From Glandiceps talaboti (Eukaryota; Hemichordata; Enteropneusta; Spengelidae), in NCBI RefSeq assembly GCF_964340395.1, contig NC_135570.1:10012322-10076321 (forward strand): DNA of 64,000 nucleotides. Direction: 5' to 3'. The position numbers and the translations under genes were made by a program. The notes under the pieces are model-generated. The model worked only from the letters and a program-made list of their open reading frames with translations. It was not told the origin of the DNA and ran no database searches. How positions within the stretch are numbered: the first letter of the stretch is position 1; the number at the start of each line of letters is the position of its first letter. Positions 1-12,600 of the stretch are shown one piece after another.

Positions 1-569
1 AGTGCTATTTCAAAGGGTCACTTGTTTCTATTACCTGTGATTTTACAGTATATCCTGTCAGAACTAAATCAATGAAATCATAATAAATATTGTTCAAGTT
101 GTTATGTCTAGATTGAAAAAAACAGTAAAATTGTCATTGATAGTTGTAAACGTAGTACCCACGGATAATAAGGGCAAATCAAAATCTGATACAGAATGAC
201 GGAGAATACGAGATTGACTCCCTTAAAAGTTGTCTTGCCTTCACTGTTCACATTAAATTTTACCTTTTATCAAGAATGTCATCAAAGTTTCTAATGTCTT
301 TTTTATTCAATCTGTTCACCTTCTGGTCCTACATACACTTTAATTTGATTGCAGTGACAAATAGTACATACCTACCCATACACATATTGTGTTAGGTTTG
401 ACAGGATGTCTTGATTGAAATCTGATGCAAGGATTCAATTTGATAAATTTATTATATTTTTAGCTCCATTGGTTTTGTCCTGGTCATCTTGCCACATTTT
501 TGTGCATTGTCTAGAAAAATGCCATGACCCAACTTACTAGTATACTTTGAACATATTATTTTGGCACAT

Positions 570-835
570 AATAATAATAATAATCATCTTTTATTTATAC
601 TGGATAGTTCTTTATTGTAAAAAACACTTGTATCCCAAGAAGTCCAGTGAGGGCCATCCCTCATGGGTTCAGTGTTAATGCTGGACAAAACTGGAGTACC
701 TGGGGAAGACCTGTGTTGTTCGGTAGAGTCAAACTGAACGACACTCTTCTTACTTACAGTATGGTAATTTTAATCAAACCCTGAATGGGTTCAAACCCCG
801 ACACCAGTGGTAAGAGGCAAGTGGCCACCGACAAA
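570..835 (-). mobile_element. tRNA-derived SINE, family 1, copy 1
   Basis: Homologous to the copy at 16155-16390 in the opposite orientation: shared segments include a B box (GGTTTGAACCC region at 788-800), CAGTTTGACTCT, and CCATGAGGGATGGCCCTCAC. It ends in an ATT-repeat tail at 570-585. It lies in the TXNDC15 intron. Confidence 0.75.
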
Positions 836-1299
836 CCTGAAATGAAACACATGAACATTTACATGTAGTAGAATTGAAAATATTCATGTTTTGGTGCCAC
901 TTTTGGTCGATAAATAATATTTTTTAAGGCCTAAAAAAATGTTGTTATTCCGATTACATTCAATTTTAGAATAGGTGAGGTATGTAGATTTTTTTTTGTC
1001 ATGTGTGAGTGTCTAGTTCAGGTAGTTATGTTTTCCATTGTTTTCCATATGGTGTCTGTATCATTGGTTTCTTCCAATCAGATGTACAGCAATTACAGAT
1101 TGGAAGAACTGTTTCATATTGTCTTTTTCAGTTGATGTCAGTTTCTTCATCCACTATTTCTCACATGATTTCACAATTTTTTCTTTTTTTCTTCTTGAAT
1201 ACTTAAAAAAAAATTTAGGGTCAGCAGTGAAAAACAAGGTGGGGTAAATAATTGTGAGCGCCTTGTGTACACCTTTTCTCCTGAGAGCTCAAGACGCTC

Positions 1300-1535
1300 A
1301 CAATTATACCCCTGGGGAGCAGACTCTATAAGCACATAGGATTAAAGCATTCACATTGCAACCTCTACCCTACCAGGTACCCAATTATACAGCTGGTTTG
1401 ACTGAGGCACAATCATGGTTCAAATCTTGTCCAAGGACTTTAGCTTTTCATAAACAAATGGCACCGACAGGGCTTGAACCTGCAACCTGCAGATTCCAAG
1501 CCGGCCATGCTAACCATTCACTCCATAATATAACC
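1300..1535 (-). mobile_element. tRNA-derived SINE, family 2, copy 1
   Basis: The tRNA-like head on the minus strand has an A box at 1505-1516 and a B box (GGTTCAAGCCC) at 1470-1480. The body (CACATTGCAACCTCTACCCT, CAGGTACCCAA) is repeated at 41120-41360. Its 5' side ends close to the TXNDC15 exon acceptor tract. Confidence 0.65.
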
Positions 1536-1568
1536 ATATTGAAATGCTTTTTTTTCTTTTCTTTTCAG

Positions 1569-1699
1569 TTTAAATGCACGTTTTGGGACAGTAGCCGTAC
1601 CAAACCTGTTACTATTCCACAATGGTAAACCTGTAGCAAGATTTAACCAATCAGAGCGAACCTTTGAACATTTTAAAGCCTTTATAAAAAACCACACAG
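1569..1699 (+). CDS. TXNDC15: TXNDC15 penultimate exon
   Basis: The acceptor is TTTTCAG at 1562-1568 and the donor is GTGAGA from 1700. The exon starts with the third base of a split codon and ends after the first base of the next. It encodes [12 protein letters not shown]... to ...FKAFIKNHT, the last beta-strand and helix of the thioredoxin fold. Confidence 0.9.
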
Positions 1700-4600
1700 G
1701 TGAGATAAATTTATTGAAATAGATCTCAGAATATTAATAATGATAGTAATAATGATATTATTGGATGCCATAAGAGATTGTAAAAAAATTTTAAAAAAAT
1801 ATTTAAAAAATAAAAAAATAATTACATGTAGGTTCTTGTCTTTACTCCAGTTGGTGTGATCGTTACATTTCACTTATAAATATATTATATATACTTACAT
1901 GATGTATAAACTTTCTGTTCTTTTTATTGGTAATTTATAACTGTAGTATATTCACATGTAACTATGATAAACAACTCTTAACTAACTTAAAAATAATGGA
2001 TGAAAAAAATTATATTATTGGTGTTCATGAGACTCACAAATGTCTTTGCTGGTAGATATATACCTGGAAAGTGAAATTTGCATACATGTTGCAATAATAA
2101 TGATCACATGTGACCATTGAATATCACATGATCATAATTTTGTGTATGGTTCTTAGAAATCCTGACTTGAAAACCTAGGGCATGATGTCACATTTATATG
2201 AAAGTACACCCAATATCAAATCAAATGGTGATTCCAAGTTGACCATTAAATATCATTCCCCAGTATTTTTCTTCATTCAGCAGAGAAAAGTATGAGTACC
2301 TAAGGGGCCTTGCCACTATGAGTCAAAGATGAGTAAAGGCAAAACAAAATCGCCAACATTTTTTTTTCTGTATTCTGAAAGTTTGCAAGATATCATTGTA
2401 ATTCATAGGAGTTTAGTCTGACTGTTGTTTCACAAAGTGCCAGTAACTTGTTTTATTGTGGAACTGCAGACATAAAAACAGTGAATAAAACATGACACTA
2501 TGAAGTCATTAGCTTGCGGTAACCTTTTACTTTATCTTGGGGATGCATTAAAGAGAGAGTTTTGACGCCAGCCACACCATTAACAAATAAAAAATAGTCA
2601 ATAACATTGAATTGTTAAGTAAGACAGTTCTGTGTATATGCAAATTAACAAATTGTCGTAAATTTAAGAGTAACACTTTATCATGTCTTCATCTTCCCCC
2701 GTTTTGTTTGTCTCACCAAAACACAAACTTCAAACTAAGAAAGACAGTCTGTACATGTAACTTTATAGTTTTAGGCAGTTACTTTTTAGTTGTTAGTTAG
2801 TTGAGGCTATGTTCATCCAGCAATTTCCATTCTCGTCTGTTTTTTCTTGCAATTCTACTCCATGTTGCTGTATATGGTTATTTCATCTCTCCATCTCCTT
2901 TTTTGTCTTCCTCTTCTTCTTTTCCCTGTTCGTGTTGCCATCCTGTGAGTCTCTTGGTCCACCTGTTGTCTTGATTTCTAGCTAAGTGCCCTGCCCATCT
3001 CCTTTTCATTCCCTTGATCTTCTCTATGATATCTTTGGCTTTTGTTTCTTGTGTTATGTGGGAGTGTCTAACTTTTTCCTATAATGATATATTGATCATT
3101 CTCCTCTCCATCACTCTTTGTGTTGTCATCAATTTTGGTTCAATCTCGTGGTTGTTGACATGTCTCTGCCTCATATGTCATTGTAGTTAGAACACACTGA
3201 TTATAGATCCTTCTTCTAAAGGATATTGGTATTTCCTTGTCATTTACTTATTACAACTCATCACACCAAAGTAGAGCATTTTCTGTATGTACCACAATCA
3301 TTTATAGCATCCATATCAAGTGTAAAAGTATACTGTTTCATTTGCTATAGACTACATTAGAAAGGCCACTTGCTAGGCTTGTAAATGAACCAATTGAAAA
3401 AGTATAATTTTACACTTGATATGAATGCTATAAATGAGTGAATCACATACAGAAAGTGCTTTACTTCAGTAGTACTCGTACAGTAGCCATAATGCTCATT
3501 TTCGACACACACTTTGTTTTTGATTCGGCTGTGTAGTCACCTAGAGCAGTTTTTCTGCTACATCCAATTTCCAAGTTCTATTACTACATTTTTCTGTGGT
3601 TCTTAATTTTCTGCGTAATATATTCTACAAGCAGAGCATTCATAACTATCACTTTGTATTAACAGAACTCAAACCTGGTCAGGCATAGTTGATCCTATGA
3701 CGTAATGCATTGTACATATACAGTCCGTTTCATGTTACCGCTCTGTTAGATACAACCAATGAGAAACTGCAAATGCTGCACATTAAGATAGCAAGATCGA
3801 ATGAATATAGTTTCTTGTGACATTTTGTCTAAATGAAATAAACTAACATGCCACCATGTAGACAACAAATGTAGACATCAAAACATTGGTGCCTGCTTGT
3901 CCGCATCTACATTCATTTACAACCCATAACACCAAAGTAAAGCTTTTTCTGTATGTACCACAATCGTTTATAGCATCCATATCAACTGTAAAAGTATACT
4001 GTTTCATTCGCTAATAGACCACATTAGAAAGGCCACATGCTCTAGGCTTGTAAATAGAAACAGTCATAAGTTCCTTATGCATTTCTTTAAAAATAGAAAC
4101 AGTATACTTTTACACTTGATGTGAATGCTGTAAATGAGTGTAGCACATAGAGAAAGTGCTTTACTTCAGTGTTATTCGTTGTAAATGGTTTATTTCATAA
4201 TAGATAAAATGTAGCAAGAAATTACAATCTTGTTATTTTATTGTAGAATATGTACTTTCTTGTTGGTTTCTGTGTGGTTGTAGCAAACAGAGATGGTGAA
4301 CACTAACCTGAAAAGGGTTTTATATACATACTAAAATGTCAAATTATTCCATCAACTGTTCTACCAACACTATTAAAAGGACAGTTGTATTGCCTTGGAA
4401 GGCATACATCAATATTTACATTATAGTAGAATTATTTAATCAAGGTTTTATGGACATGCTATTGCTGGAGTAAAAAAAACTATAAACTTAGCTTGTACCA
4501 CTAAAATTTTAGTGTAGATTATTGTACACTGATAAAGATAAGAAGGATAATATAGATCTGAATGTACACAGGGTCACATGAATGTTTCACCAAAATACAC

Positions 4601-6502
4601 CCAGTGGGTAAGATTGTTCATTTGTATCATAGCTTGCTCAACTTCACGCATCAGGGCACATGTCCACATTCTTATTAACTGTGTATGCCTATCAGCAATA
4701 CCGGAATCATTAGAATTCTGTAACAGTACATTGTATATATCAAGTGGTGTAAGGATAGTGATTAGGCTTAGAGGTGACCAGTTTATAATGCATGAATACT
4801 CAAACACACATAAGTCATCATGAAATACGTACTAGTGCTTTATTTTCAATTGACAATCAGTGTAGCAGATCCTAATATTAATGTGATACCGAAACAGAGC
4901 TTAATTCTTGATATGTATTCTCGTAAATAGATATTGTTCACCAATATTTTTCTTCATTCAGACAACGAAAATACGAGTTACCTAAGGGGCCCTTGTTACT
5001 ATGAGTTGCTAGACGAGTAGTGACGACCCATAGGTCACGGGTATTTTCCAGCTTGATCAAGAAAAATATGGGGGAATGATATAATTATACCATCGTCAGT
5101 TGTTTTTTTTAAATCGAAGAAAGTAATGGCAATTTTTAGTGTTTTGACTCATTTTTCAAACACAGCAGAACCAATGATATACATGTAGACATGCATTGTC
5201 ATGACATAGACATGTGTTGTTATGACGTACAACGACCTGAGTATATATTCCATATTTTTTCATTGAATCTGGCTTGTGCTAGTCTGGATGCCAACATGGT
5301 TTCTCACTAAACCACATTTGGTCAAAGTCCCTCAGTCGGCACAAAAAGTTGTTCATCCAATCAGTGAACCCCAACTGTTACAGTGATGTAAACAGTGTAT
5401 AAGTAGCATCCTGAGCTGACAAATATACCATATTTGGACATTACGTAACTGCCCCAATAAAAACTAACATTATTAGGGACTGTGTTATCGGTTAGAATTT
5501 GTGATTGATTAACAAAGACATGATGTTAATGACTGTGTGGGTGGCTGTGGATGAATTTTGATATTGCATCTCATGCATATCAGGATTTCTAGAGTAGCGA
5601 CTTTGAATATACTGTGAATGGAGATGTAAATTGTAACGATACCATATAGGAACTAGACTAGGTGTAAATCGTAACGATACTGGATAGGAATAAGGCTCGG
5701 CTTGTGCATGGTATGGTAGTATCTTCTTGTATATAAAGTTAGCTCTCATATTTCATTTTGAATCTTTAAGACTTGTATCACGCTTTTACATTCCCTGATC
5801 TTGTTTCATGCAGGTGAGCTAATACTGATAGATGGGCTTGCCTTTGATATGTTTATCAGTGTATGTGCTGTCACTGGTTGTATTTTTTTTACAACAGCGC
5901 CCTCTGTAGTTCAAAATAGAAATCCTGGCCTGGATTGACACATCTTTGTGAATCTGATGATTTTGGAGTCCTCGCGAGAAGAGTTAGAGGAAGTGAAAAA
6001 TGTTTTTCGTAGGATTTATGAAAATTGACATTTATTTGTTCATTCCTGTCTTTATTTGATTATAGTTTTATCGTCTTTGACCCACTTTCCGAGTTCTCTA
6101 TAATTAAATGGATTGAAAGTTTGACCGTCTCACTTGGTTGTCAGGGCATAGCTATGAGTGACTCCTGTAACATATTGTATAAATGTAGATGTGAGGTTCA
6201 AGTCGACATTCAGATTCACAATATGTAGAAAATAAATTCTGAACTTTACAGCTGTAATTACTCACCTAACTTTCTGGGTATTTTGTCTTCTAGGCATTGA
6301 AGGTGATCCAACTGTTGAAGTATCAGATATGGACTATATTGGACCACTACCTAGCAAGCCCATTGAGGAACCCGATTATTTCCTCTGGTTCTCAACTATC
6401 TTTTTGTTTGGTTTCTCCTGTTACGTTTTCAAACAAAAATTCGGAGATAGAATCATGGAAAGAGTACGGACTTGGGCAGAGATTCATGAACATATGGATT
6501 AG
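1569..6502 (+). CDS. TXNDC15: TXNDC15, 3' part (last two coding exons)
   Basis: This is the C-terminal end of thioredoxin domain-containing protein 15, a type I membrane protein of the secretory pathway/cilium-linked family. Two exons are visible, 1569-1699 and 6294-6502. They join in phase (exon ends ACA G, next begins GC ATT) and end at TAG 6500-6502. The first encodes the end of the thioredoxin fold, with the conserved [20 protein letters not shown] stretch (cis-proline region) followed by [11 protein letters not shown]. The second encodes the juxtamembrane IGPLPSKP motif, a hydrophobic membrane segment ([18 protein letters not shown]) and a short cytosolic tail ending HEHMD. The motif order matches what I know of vertebrate TXNDC15. 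The exon with the CXXC-like site and the signal peptide lie left of the window; I saw no earlier exon in 1-1560. Family assignment is recognised from sequence, not searched. Confidence 0.9.
2790..3245 (-). mobile_element. Decayed non-LTR retrotransposon (LINE) 3' fragment
   Basis: Translated on the minus strand, with frameshifts and stops, it gives the C-terminal signature of a non-LTR reverse transcriptase: [18 protein letters not shown], then in another frame [14 protein letters not shown], preceded by MTYEAETC. This resembles RTE/CR1-like elements, but the clade is not certain. It is clearly dead. It lies in the last TXNDC15 intron. Confidence 0.75.
3255..3480. mobile_element. Foldback/MITE family A, copy 1
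   Basis: Two long arms of about 75 bp, each containing CATATCAAGTGTAAAA and TTTATAGCAT, are in inverted orientation around a short centre. A second copy is at 3915-4185 and rearranged arms are at 33815-33990. Confidence 0.7.
3915..4185. mobile_element. Foldback/MITE family A, copy 2
   Basis: Same arms as 3255-3480, including GGCCACATGCTCTAGGCTTG in the centre, but with an extra internal stretch. The pair of copies is separated by about 430 bp. Confidence 0.7.
4318..4502. mobile_element. MITE family D fragment
   Basis: Shares its right half with 29880-30186 and 43761-44122, including AATATTTACATTATAGTAGA and the terminal AAACTTAGCTTGTACC. Confidence 0.5.
4937..5285. mobile_element. Hairpin element family B, copy 1
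   Basis: Starts CCAATATTTTTCTTCATTC and has the reverse complement near 5060, with an inner pair CGAGT...CCTAAGGGG / CCCATAGGTC. Flanking homology to the copy at 27700 extends to about 5285. Partial copies lie at 2258-2340. Confidence 0.6.
5600..5700. repeat. About 42-bp imperfect tandem duplication
   Basis: ATGTAAATTGTAACGATACC then GGTGTAAATCGTAACGATAC, with GGAACTAGACTA between. A related single unit is at 42695-42745 (GGTGTAAATCGTAATGATAC, GGAACTAGACTAG). TXNDC15 intron. Confidence 0.5.
6294..6502 (+). CDS. TXNDC15: TXNDC15 last exon
   Basis: The acceptor is TTGTCTTCTAG just before 6294. The frame GC ATT GAA GGT gives [20 protein letters not shown], then the transmembrane helix, then a basic tail and stop at 6500-6502. 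A longer overlapping reading frame that starts at 6297 is out of phase with this exon and is not the gene. Confidence 0.9.
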
Positions 6503-8939
6503 AAATATTAAAGAAATTTATTTAGATCTTCACTTGCAATTTTTTTACACGAAAGAAACTGTAAACAAAGGTATTTCTGTCAAATCACAACACTTGTGTA
6601 ATTATGTATAAAAAAAACACAGGAATGAAACTGTACAGATAGTTTGTTTTGGATGCCATTTGCATAGTTACAATGAGGTTTCATATTCGGTAAACATTTG
6701 CTTCATGCAAATTTAAACTTGCGCTAGCTTTAACTGGAATTTTTTTTCATCAAATAATCAAAGATATATTCACTAAAGTTGCTCAGTTACATATAAAAAG
6801 ACATTGTATCTGTTAATGTAATATATAGGTGGTGTAGTGACAAGTTGAAATCTTCAGCAAAAGCTCGGTTTTAAATGTATTGCCATGTTCAAACTACACT
6901 ATTTGTAACTGGAGTATCATTTTTCGATTAGATAACCACAATATATTCACTGTTACCCAGTGGTTGATATTAGCCATAAGCAGTACAGAAACAGAGTGAA
7001 ATCATGATCGCCATTGAGGGCGCTGATTTTTTGATGCGGAACCAAAAATCAAATTGATTTGATGTATCATGTATACAGCTTTACCCTGGCACAGGCAATA
7101 TAATACTGTTCTCAGTGTATGATAGTATGAGTAAGTTATTGTACATAACAAATCATTTTTAAAAAAACATCCCAGTTGCAGCTAGTGCCACAACCAAGCT
7201 TTAATACCACTTATAGAAGAGCGCCCTCAACGTGCCACAAGAGCACTGATTTCTCTCGACACATAAATTACATATTCTTTTGTTAAGCATTTGAAATTTA
7301 CATGAGAATGACTGGAAAATATAGTATTATTGATTATTAACTCATTGCTTTGTTAGAAGAGAGATATCTGTTTCCTTGGTAACAAGATAAAGAATATTAC
7401 GTGTTTCCTGTTGTTAAGAAGAGAGAACATTTTGTTTCCATAGTGACAGGATAGTAGTATTACCGTTTTCCTTGACACAAGATAGAGAATACTTTCTGTT
7501 TCATCAGGAACAAGATCGAGAATATTACCTATTTCCTTGATAACAAGATAGAGAATATTACCTGTTTCCTTAGTAACAAGATCAAGAATATTACCTGTTT
7601 CCTTGGTAACAAGATAGAGAATATTACCTGTTTCCTTAGTAACAAGATCAAGAATATTACCTGTTTCCTTAGTAACAAGATAGAGAAATAACCTATTTCC
7701 TTGGTAACAAAGTGACACAGACAGAATACAAGGTGCCAATAAATCTCACACTACTTGAAAAATGAATTGCAACTTCATTGAAGAATATTTCTTGTCCCAA
7801 TGTAAACCATTACTGACAAATTTCTTACAATATATGTACTTCCGAAATGGTTGAAATATTTCTTTCTCTCTCAGCAGTTTTCCTTTGTTGTTACATGTAG
7901 TTCATGTTTAACCCCACAGAATAAAAATCTATGTGCTGGTGCTGCTATCTCGCAGGTTCACTTTATCTCGTTATACTGCCCTCAACGGTAATTCCTGTAG
8001 TATAATGTTGTCTAGTCTTCTCATCTGTTGTACATGTGTTCCATCGAAAGAACTAACTTATACAATTATAAACAAGGATGACTAAAATCAGCTTCATTTG
8101 GGAAAAGAAATGATTACGTTAATTTTAAAACATACACAATGGAAAAGAAAGAGTCAGACTCCATTTTTGAGCCTTCCTTTAAGTTTGACCAAAAATCAAT
8201 ATCCCATTTTACAACATATTGTTTTTTAAAAGATCCTGACATTGTAATACATAAAGAGGAAATCTAATAACAAACATGCATGCCAGGAGGTTGTGTGCAG
8301 TCTGTATTTGAGACATGCTTTATTGACCTTGATAGTTGAATTTATGTCTCTCTACTGTCTGTTCTCTCTCTGGCTACACCTAGATGTTCATGATGGAACC
8401 AAAAGTGATGATATTTGCTGCCCAGTTGTACCAGTCAGAATTTAACTCAACTAAAATAAATAATGAAAAGTATATGTATATGCCAACCAGTATTGTTTGT
8501 GGAGTACATATTTACATACCTAATTCTAAAGTACACCAAACTTGTCACTAGAGGGCGCTATACTTGCAAAATTAGTGCGGCGGCCGGGTACCCCACCCCC
8601 CATGTTTTTGTTCATATTTTGATCCATTGATTATATCTGTGCAAATTTGAAGAACTCGTTAATTAATTATTTATGTCACTAAGTAATTAACAGCGAACTT
8701 CCCTTAGCCTTGGCCCGAATGTACATAGTTCCTAAAGTTCTCTAGTAAAAGTTAAAACTAAAAGTTCTATGTATATTTGTGTTAGAATATACACTTGTGT
8801 GTGTAACTATTTCAACTTTTCTATGATTACATTATGAATGCGTGTCACTCATAGAAAATCAAGGTTTAACGTTCTAGATATTTCCCTATATATGCAAATG
8901 TCATGATGAGTGTGGTCCAACAACATTGACGGAACTACA
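6503..8939. other. Spacer between TXNDC15 and SEC24
   Basis: Starts with the TXNDC15 3' UTR (AATAAA candidates at 7920-7925 and 8455-8460, neither certain). The 33-bp minisatellite is the only repeat. No further gene seen. Confidence 0.6.
7495..7725 (+). repeat. 33-bp minisatellite, about seven units
   Basis: The unit is close to CAAGATAGAGAATATTACCT plus GTTTCCTTAGTAA. Because 33 is divisible by three, a frame stays open on the minus strand (VTKETGNILDL repeated), but no other coding sign is present. More diverged units extend left to about 7360. Between TXNDC15 and SEC24. Confidence 0.8.
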
Positions 8940-9060
8940 CGTCACGGTGACTCTCAACCCGGAAATTGGCCCATAAGGCGTTGCGAAATTTTGCTTACGT
9001 GGCTACAGTACGCATGCGTACATCCGGGCGACCTCTCGTTGAAGCCCTGAATACGACGTG
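8940..9060 (+). promoter_or_regulatory. Probable SEC24 promoter region
   Basis: The stretch is clearly richer in GC and CpG than its surroundings. It has an ETS-like CCGGAAAT at 8959-8966 and a perfect palindrome TACGCATGCGTA at 9009-9020 that resembles an NRF-1 half-site pair, both common in housekeeping promoters. No TATA box was seen. The start site itself was not located. Confidence 0.5.
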
Positions 9061-9359
9061 GCATAAGAAACTCACGGTAATTTTTAGTATATTTAGAAAC
9101 AGTGTCATCTTTCCGTGTTGTTTTGGGCAACGTGGAAGGGAATCCTACCGTATCTTTACATTTGGTGGGACTCGGGTCATTTAAACCAGCGTAAAGGGAA
9201 CGGTAGGGGCAAGTTTTTGATAGTGATTATCAACACTTCGTCGCATGTTCCGGTTTCATGAGACACTCACTCGTTGGAAGTCTGTAAGTACCAAAACAGC
9301 TGTAATATAACATAGAAATCACTAAAACAAGTTGACTTTACCCCAGTACTACTTTTACC

Positions 9360-9688
9360 ATGATGAATCCACAAGCCGGACAGTCTATGACCTATGGCCC
9401 GCAAGCCGGTGGAAGCGGGTACGGTAATCCGAACTATGGTCCCCCACCACCTTCCGGTCAAAATATGGCATACGGACAACCTGCTGCCCCAATGGGACAA
9501 TATGGAGCACCGCCTGCAGTGAGTAAGGGTCCAGTGGCACCACCTTCTTCGGCTCAACCACCAGTTAGCATGTATAATGCTGGCCAACCACAAACATATG
9601 GACAAGCTAACCAGAATGGCCCCTACTCAGGAGCACAGGGAGATGCCAGTCGGCAACAACAGTTTTATGGCCAAGGACAAAGTCAAAG
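9360..9688 (+). CDS. SEC24C/D-like: SEC24 exon 1
   Basis: Start codon to donor GTATGA at 9689; residues 1-110. The sequence begins [18 protein letters not shown] and is rich in Gly, Gln, Pro and Tyr (low-complexity, disordered). An acceptor-like CCCCAG ends at 9346, 13 bp before the ATG, and a GTAAGT lies at 9284, so a small 5' UTR intron or a further upstream non-coding exon is possible. Confidence 0.9.
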
Positions 9689-12600
9689 GTATGATTTTCT
9701 ACTTGATTTAATTAATTATAGTGAGAATGGGAAGAAAATCTTCACCAGTTGTGACAATATTTCCCAAATGGCCTATATATATGTTTGAAAGCATTGGGGT
9801 CATTCCCACGTGTAGGTAGGTGTACAGACTAGTATAGGATTAGGAGACAAGTGACTTTAGAAACACACGTCAAAACACCCACCACACCTGTCAACACTTA
9901 ATAGTGTTATTAAGAAAAACAGATGTTGAATTTTTGAGTTTATGTAAGGGAAACTGAATGACATTGACAAATAGTATGTGATGACCTTGAGCGTGTATAC
10001 ATAAATGATATTTCATATTATTCATATTCCATTTCCACACTGTGACACACACAATGAATATGATATATACATGTAACTGTACTAAAATAATGTGCGTACA
10101 TTGTGTATGCTTATTGTGAATATGGTTCGACCAAGTCTCAGTCTCAACTCTCAACAAACTGAATCTACTCATCCCACTTGTATCCCACCACAAACTGTCT
10201 GTGTATTATACCAGTACATTGTGTATTGAAGGTAGTGGTGAATGAGTTGCTAGTAAATTTAAAGGGTGTAACCATTCAAGGATGAGTATTAAGTATGTAG
10301 TTTGAGCCAGGAGTGTATGGCAAGGGTCTATTGTGACTGCCACCTGATAAATATTCCTTGACCAAAAGTTGATGCAGCTCACTGCCCTGGCACATTTAAC
10401 CAATACCCATGTATGCAAATTTACTATTTTGACATGTGGCAAACTGTCAGTTTTGACTGGGATGCACTTGTTATTTGCTTTTGCTAACATTTGATTATAT
10501 GATCCTTGAAAGATATAGATCTGTGTTTGGTTCAAGTTTCTGATGGTGTAATGTATTATAAGTCATGCAAGAAAATAAGATACAATTCTCATGGTTTTCT
10601 CTTGGTCCTGAAAGTAAGATTGTAATTTACATAACTCACTTATTGTTATGTAAATTTCCCACATTCTGTTATTGTTTCTTAAAATTTTTGAGAGTACACA
10701 TGTTCTCACTTTCAGTATTGTATTTTATGTAGTCAAGTAGTCAGTGGAGGTCCTAAGTTATATCTTCCAAGAGATAACTGGCTCAAAGTATGGTGTAAAT
10801 GTAATATGACAACTTTAATGTATATTGACTACATCAAAAATGAGTAGCAATACAGATCATATCATAATTTTCTGTGTAATTCCTGAGCATTCACATGTTC
10901 ATTCAAAACTACCCTCCAAGTTCCAATTTTTGTTCAGAATTATCAGTGATATTACCAGCATGGCCACCGGCTATAAATATTCTCCCTTTCCAAACTCAAA
11001 CTGGGGACAACATGTTTCTGGGCTCTGTGCCCCCTTGTGAAAAATCCAGGGTTGAACATGACCACAATACCTGCCACCAAAGATGGTAGACTGTTCTTCC
11101 TAGGCAAAATTATGTATGCATGATTATATATGCATGAACCTGTCAACAATGATACATGGAGATGTTGGAGATGTATAAAGGCACAAATTACAAAAAAAAA
11201 GTAGAATATTAGAGGAGTTATTGTAACAGGTAAACATAATTAGGTATTATTTCCCACTATTTTTCTTCATTCATTAGAGGAACCGACGAGTGCCCTAAGG
11301 GGTCCTTGTCACTACAAGTCGCGAGACAAGTAGTGACAAACCCTTAGGACATGAGTATTTTCCGGCTGACTGAAGAAAAATATTGGAGTAATATAATTAT
11401 ACCTCCTCAAGCATAACTTATGAAAAAGTGGGAAAAAATAATGGTGATTTGAATGTTTTGACTCATATTTTTGACATCACAAAACCAGTGACGTAGACAC
11501 AGGTTATCGTGATATAGATCAACCAGGATATACAGTCTGTCCAAAGACAGTAAATTGGATTGAGTTTGATGTTATACCCCAACATTTTTCTTCGTTCAGC
11601 CAAGGAGATTACTTTTGACCTAATGGGGCTTTTGTCACTACTATTTACCAGCTGAATGAAGAAAAATGTTGGAGAAAAGTGTAATTATACCAGCGTCAGT
11701 AATATCATGGCTATAATGGATACTTTGTAAATATAATTCAGGTTCTAGCTGAGACTTACATTTTGCATAAAACCTGAGGTTTGGGATTCATTAATTATAT
11801 TGTGTCATTTTTGTTGACAACAATCAGTTAATCTTTGATGAAATGTAGACATAAATAATTCAACATTACCAACTTGTTGCTCAAAAACCATACATAACCA
11901 AAACCATACTTACACAAGAGCTCTTTAATTTTTGTAGCCCAAGTGGTTTAACCTGCCTTGTCTAATATCCGTAACATTTCATAGGCAGCTCTAGGGTACC
12001 AAGAACGATCCATATGTACAAGCTTAAAACAATAAGACACATCTTTTTATATACGTACAGCAAAGTGGGACCCTGCCACACTCGCCCAAAATAGCTTCAG
12101 TATTTGTGCTACTCTCGACCCCTAATAAAAACCAGCAAAAACGGAGACGTTTTCTGTAGTTGAGGAGAATTCATGGCCCCAGATTTCAGATCCATAACAA
12201 AAGTACAAGTGTTACACAACTTGAATGAATTATGCATGGACATAACACCTAGTTTCTTTATCACAATTTGTATCTGAGTTTCTTGGTTTAGAGGCAAGTT
12301 CATTTTTGGCAGGTGACCATGACAAATGCGAGGTATGTCTTCTGAAGCCAATTTGATGTGCCATTTACACTGACATAGCATTTTGATATCATCCACCAAG
12401 ATTTAGTATTTCTCTGTCCTTTACTATCAGGTTTCACAAAAGAAAAAAGAGAAAATTTTATAATTTTGACCCATTAGGAAACGTTTTCTATTTTATTTGA
12501 AGGCATTTTGTCAATGGTTGCTGATTTTACCATACAAAAAAATACCATATTAGTGTATCACTTGTTGTTATCAAATTGGTGCACAAGAAAGATAAAAATA

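Larger units (their letters stand above)
1..1568. other. TXNDC15 intron, left part
   Basis: No exon found. Apart from the two SINEs, a short hairpin at about 1247-1303 (AATTGTGAGCGCCTTG / CAAGACGCTCACAATT) is the only structure seen. Confidence 0.6.

Noticed and set aside
1247-1303. AATTGTGAGCGC, resembling part of the bacterial lac operator
   Set aside because: Only a partial match, lying within a local hairpin in an animal intron with no vector sequence around it; coincidence.
1356-1628. Plus-strand frame containing GLEPATCR
   Set aside because: The peptide is the translated tRNA-like head of a SINE joined by chance to out-of-phase TXNDC15 exon sequence.
6297-6611. 104-codon plus-strand frame at the TXNDC15 last exon
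   Set aside because: Out of phase with the spliced TXNDC15 frame, which has a clear membrane segment and conserved motif.
7353-7739. 128-codon minus-strand frame with VTKETGNIL repeats
   Set aside because: A 33-bp minisatellite explains it; no domain, splice context or start-site support.
9267-9605. 112-codon minus-strand frame opposite SEC24 exon 1
   Set aside because: Antisense shadow of a low-complexity coding exon. The same holds for minus-strand frames opposite exon 3 (14764-15378).
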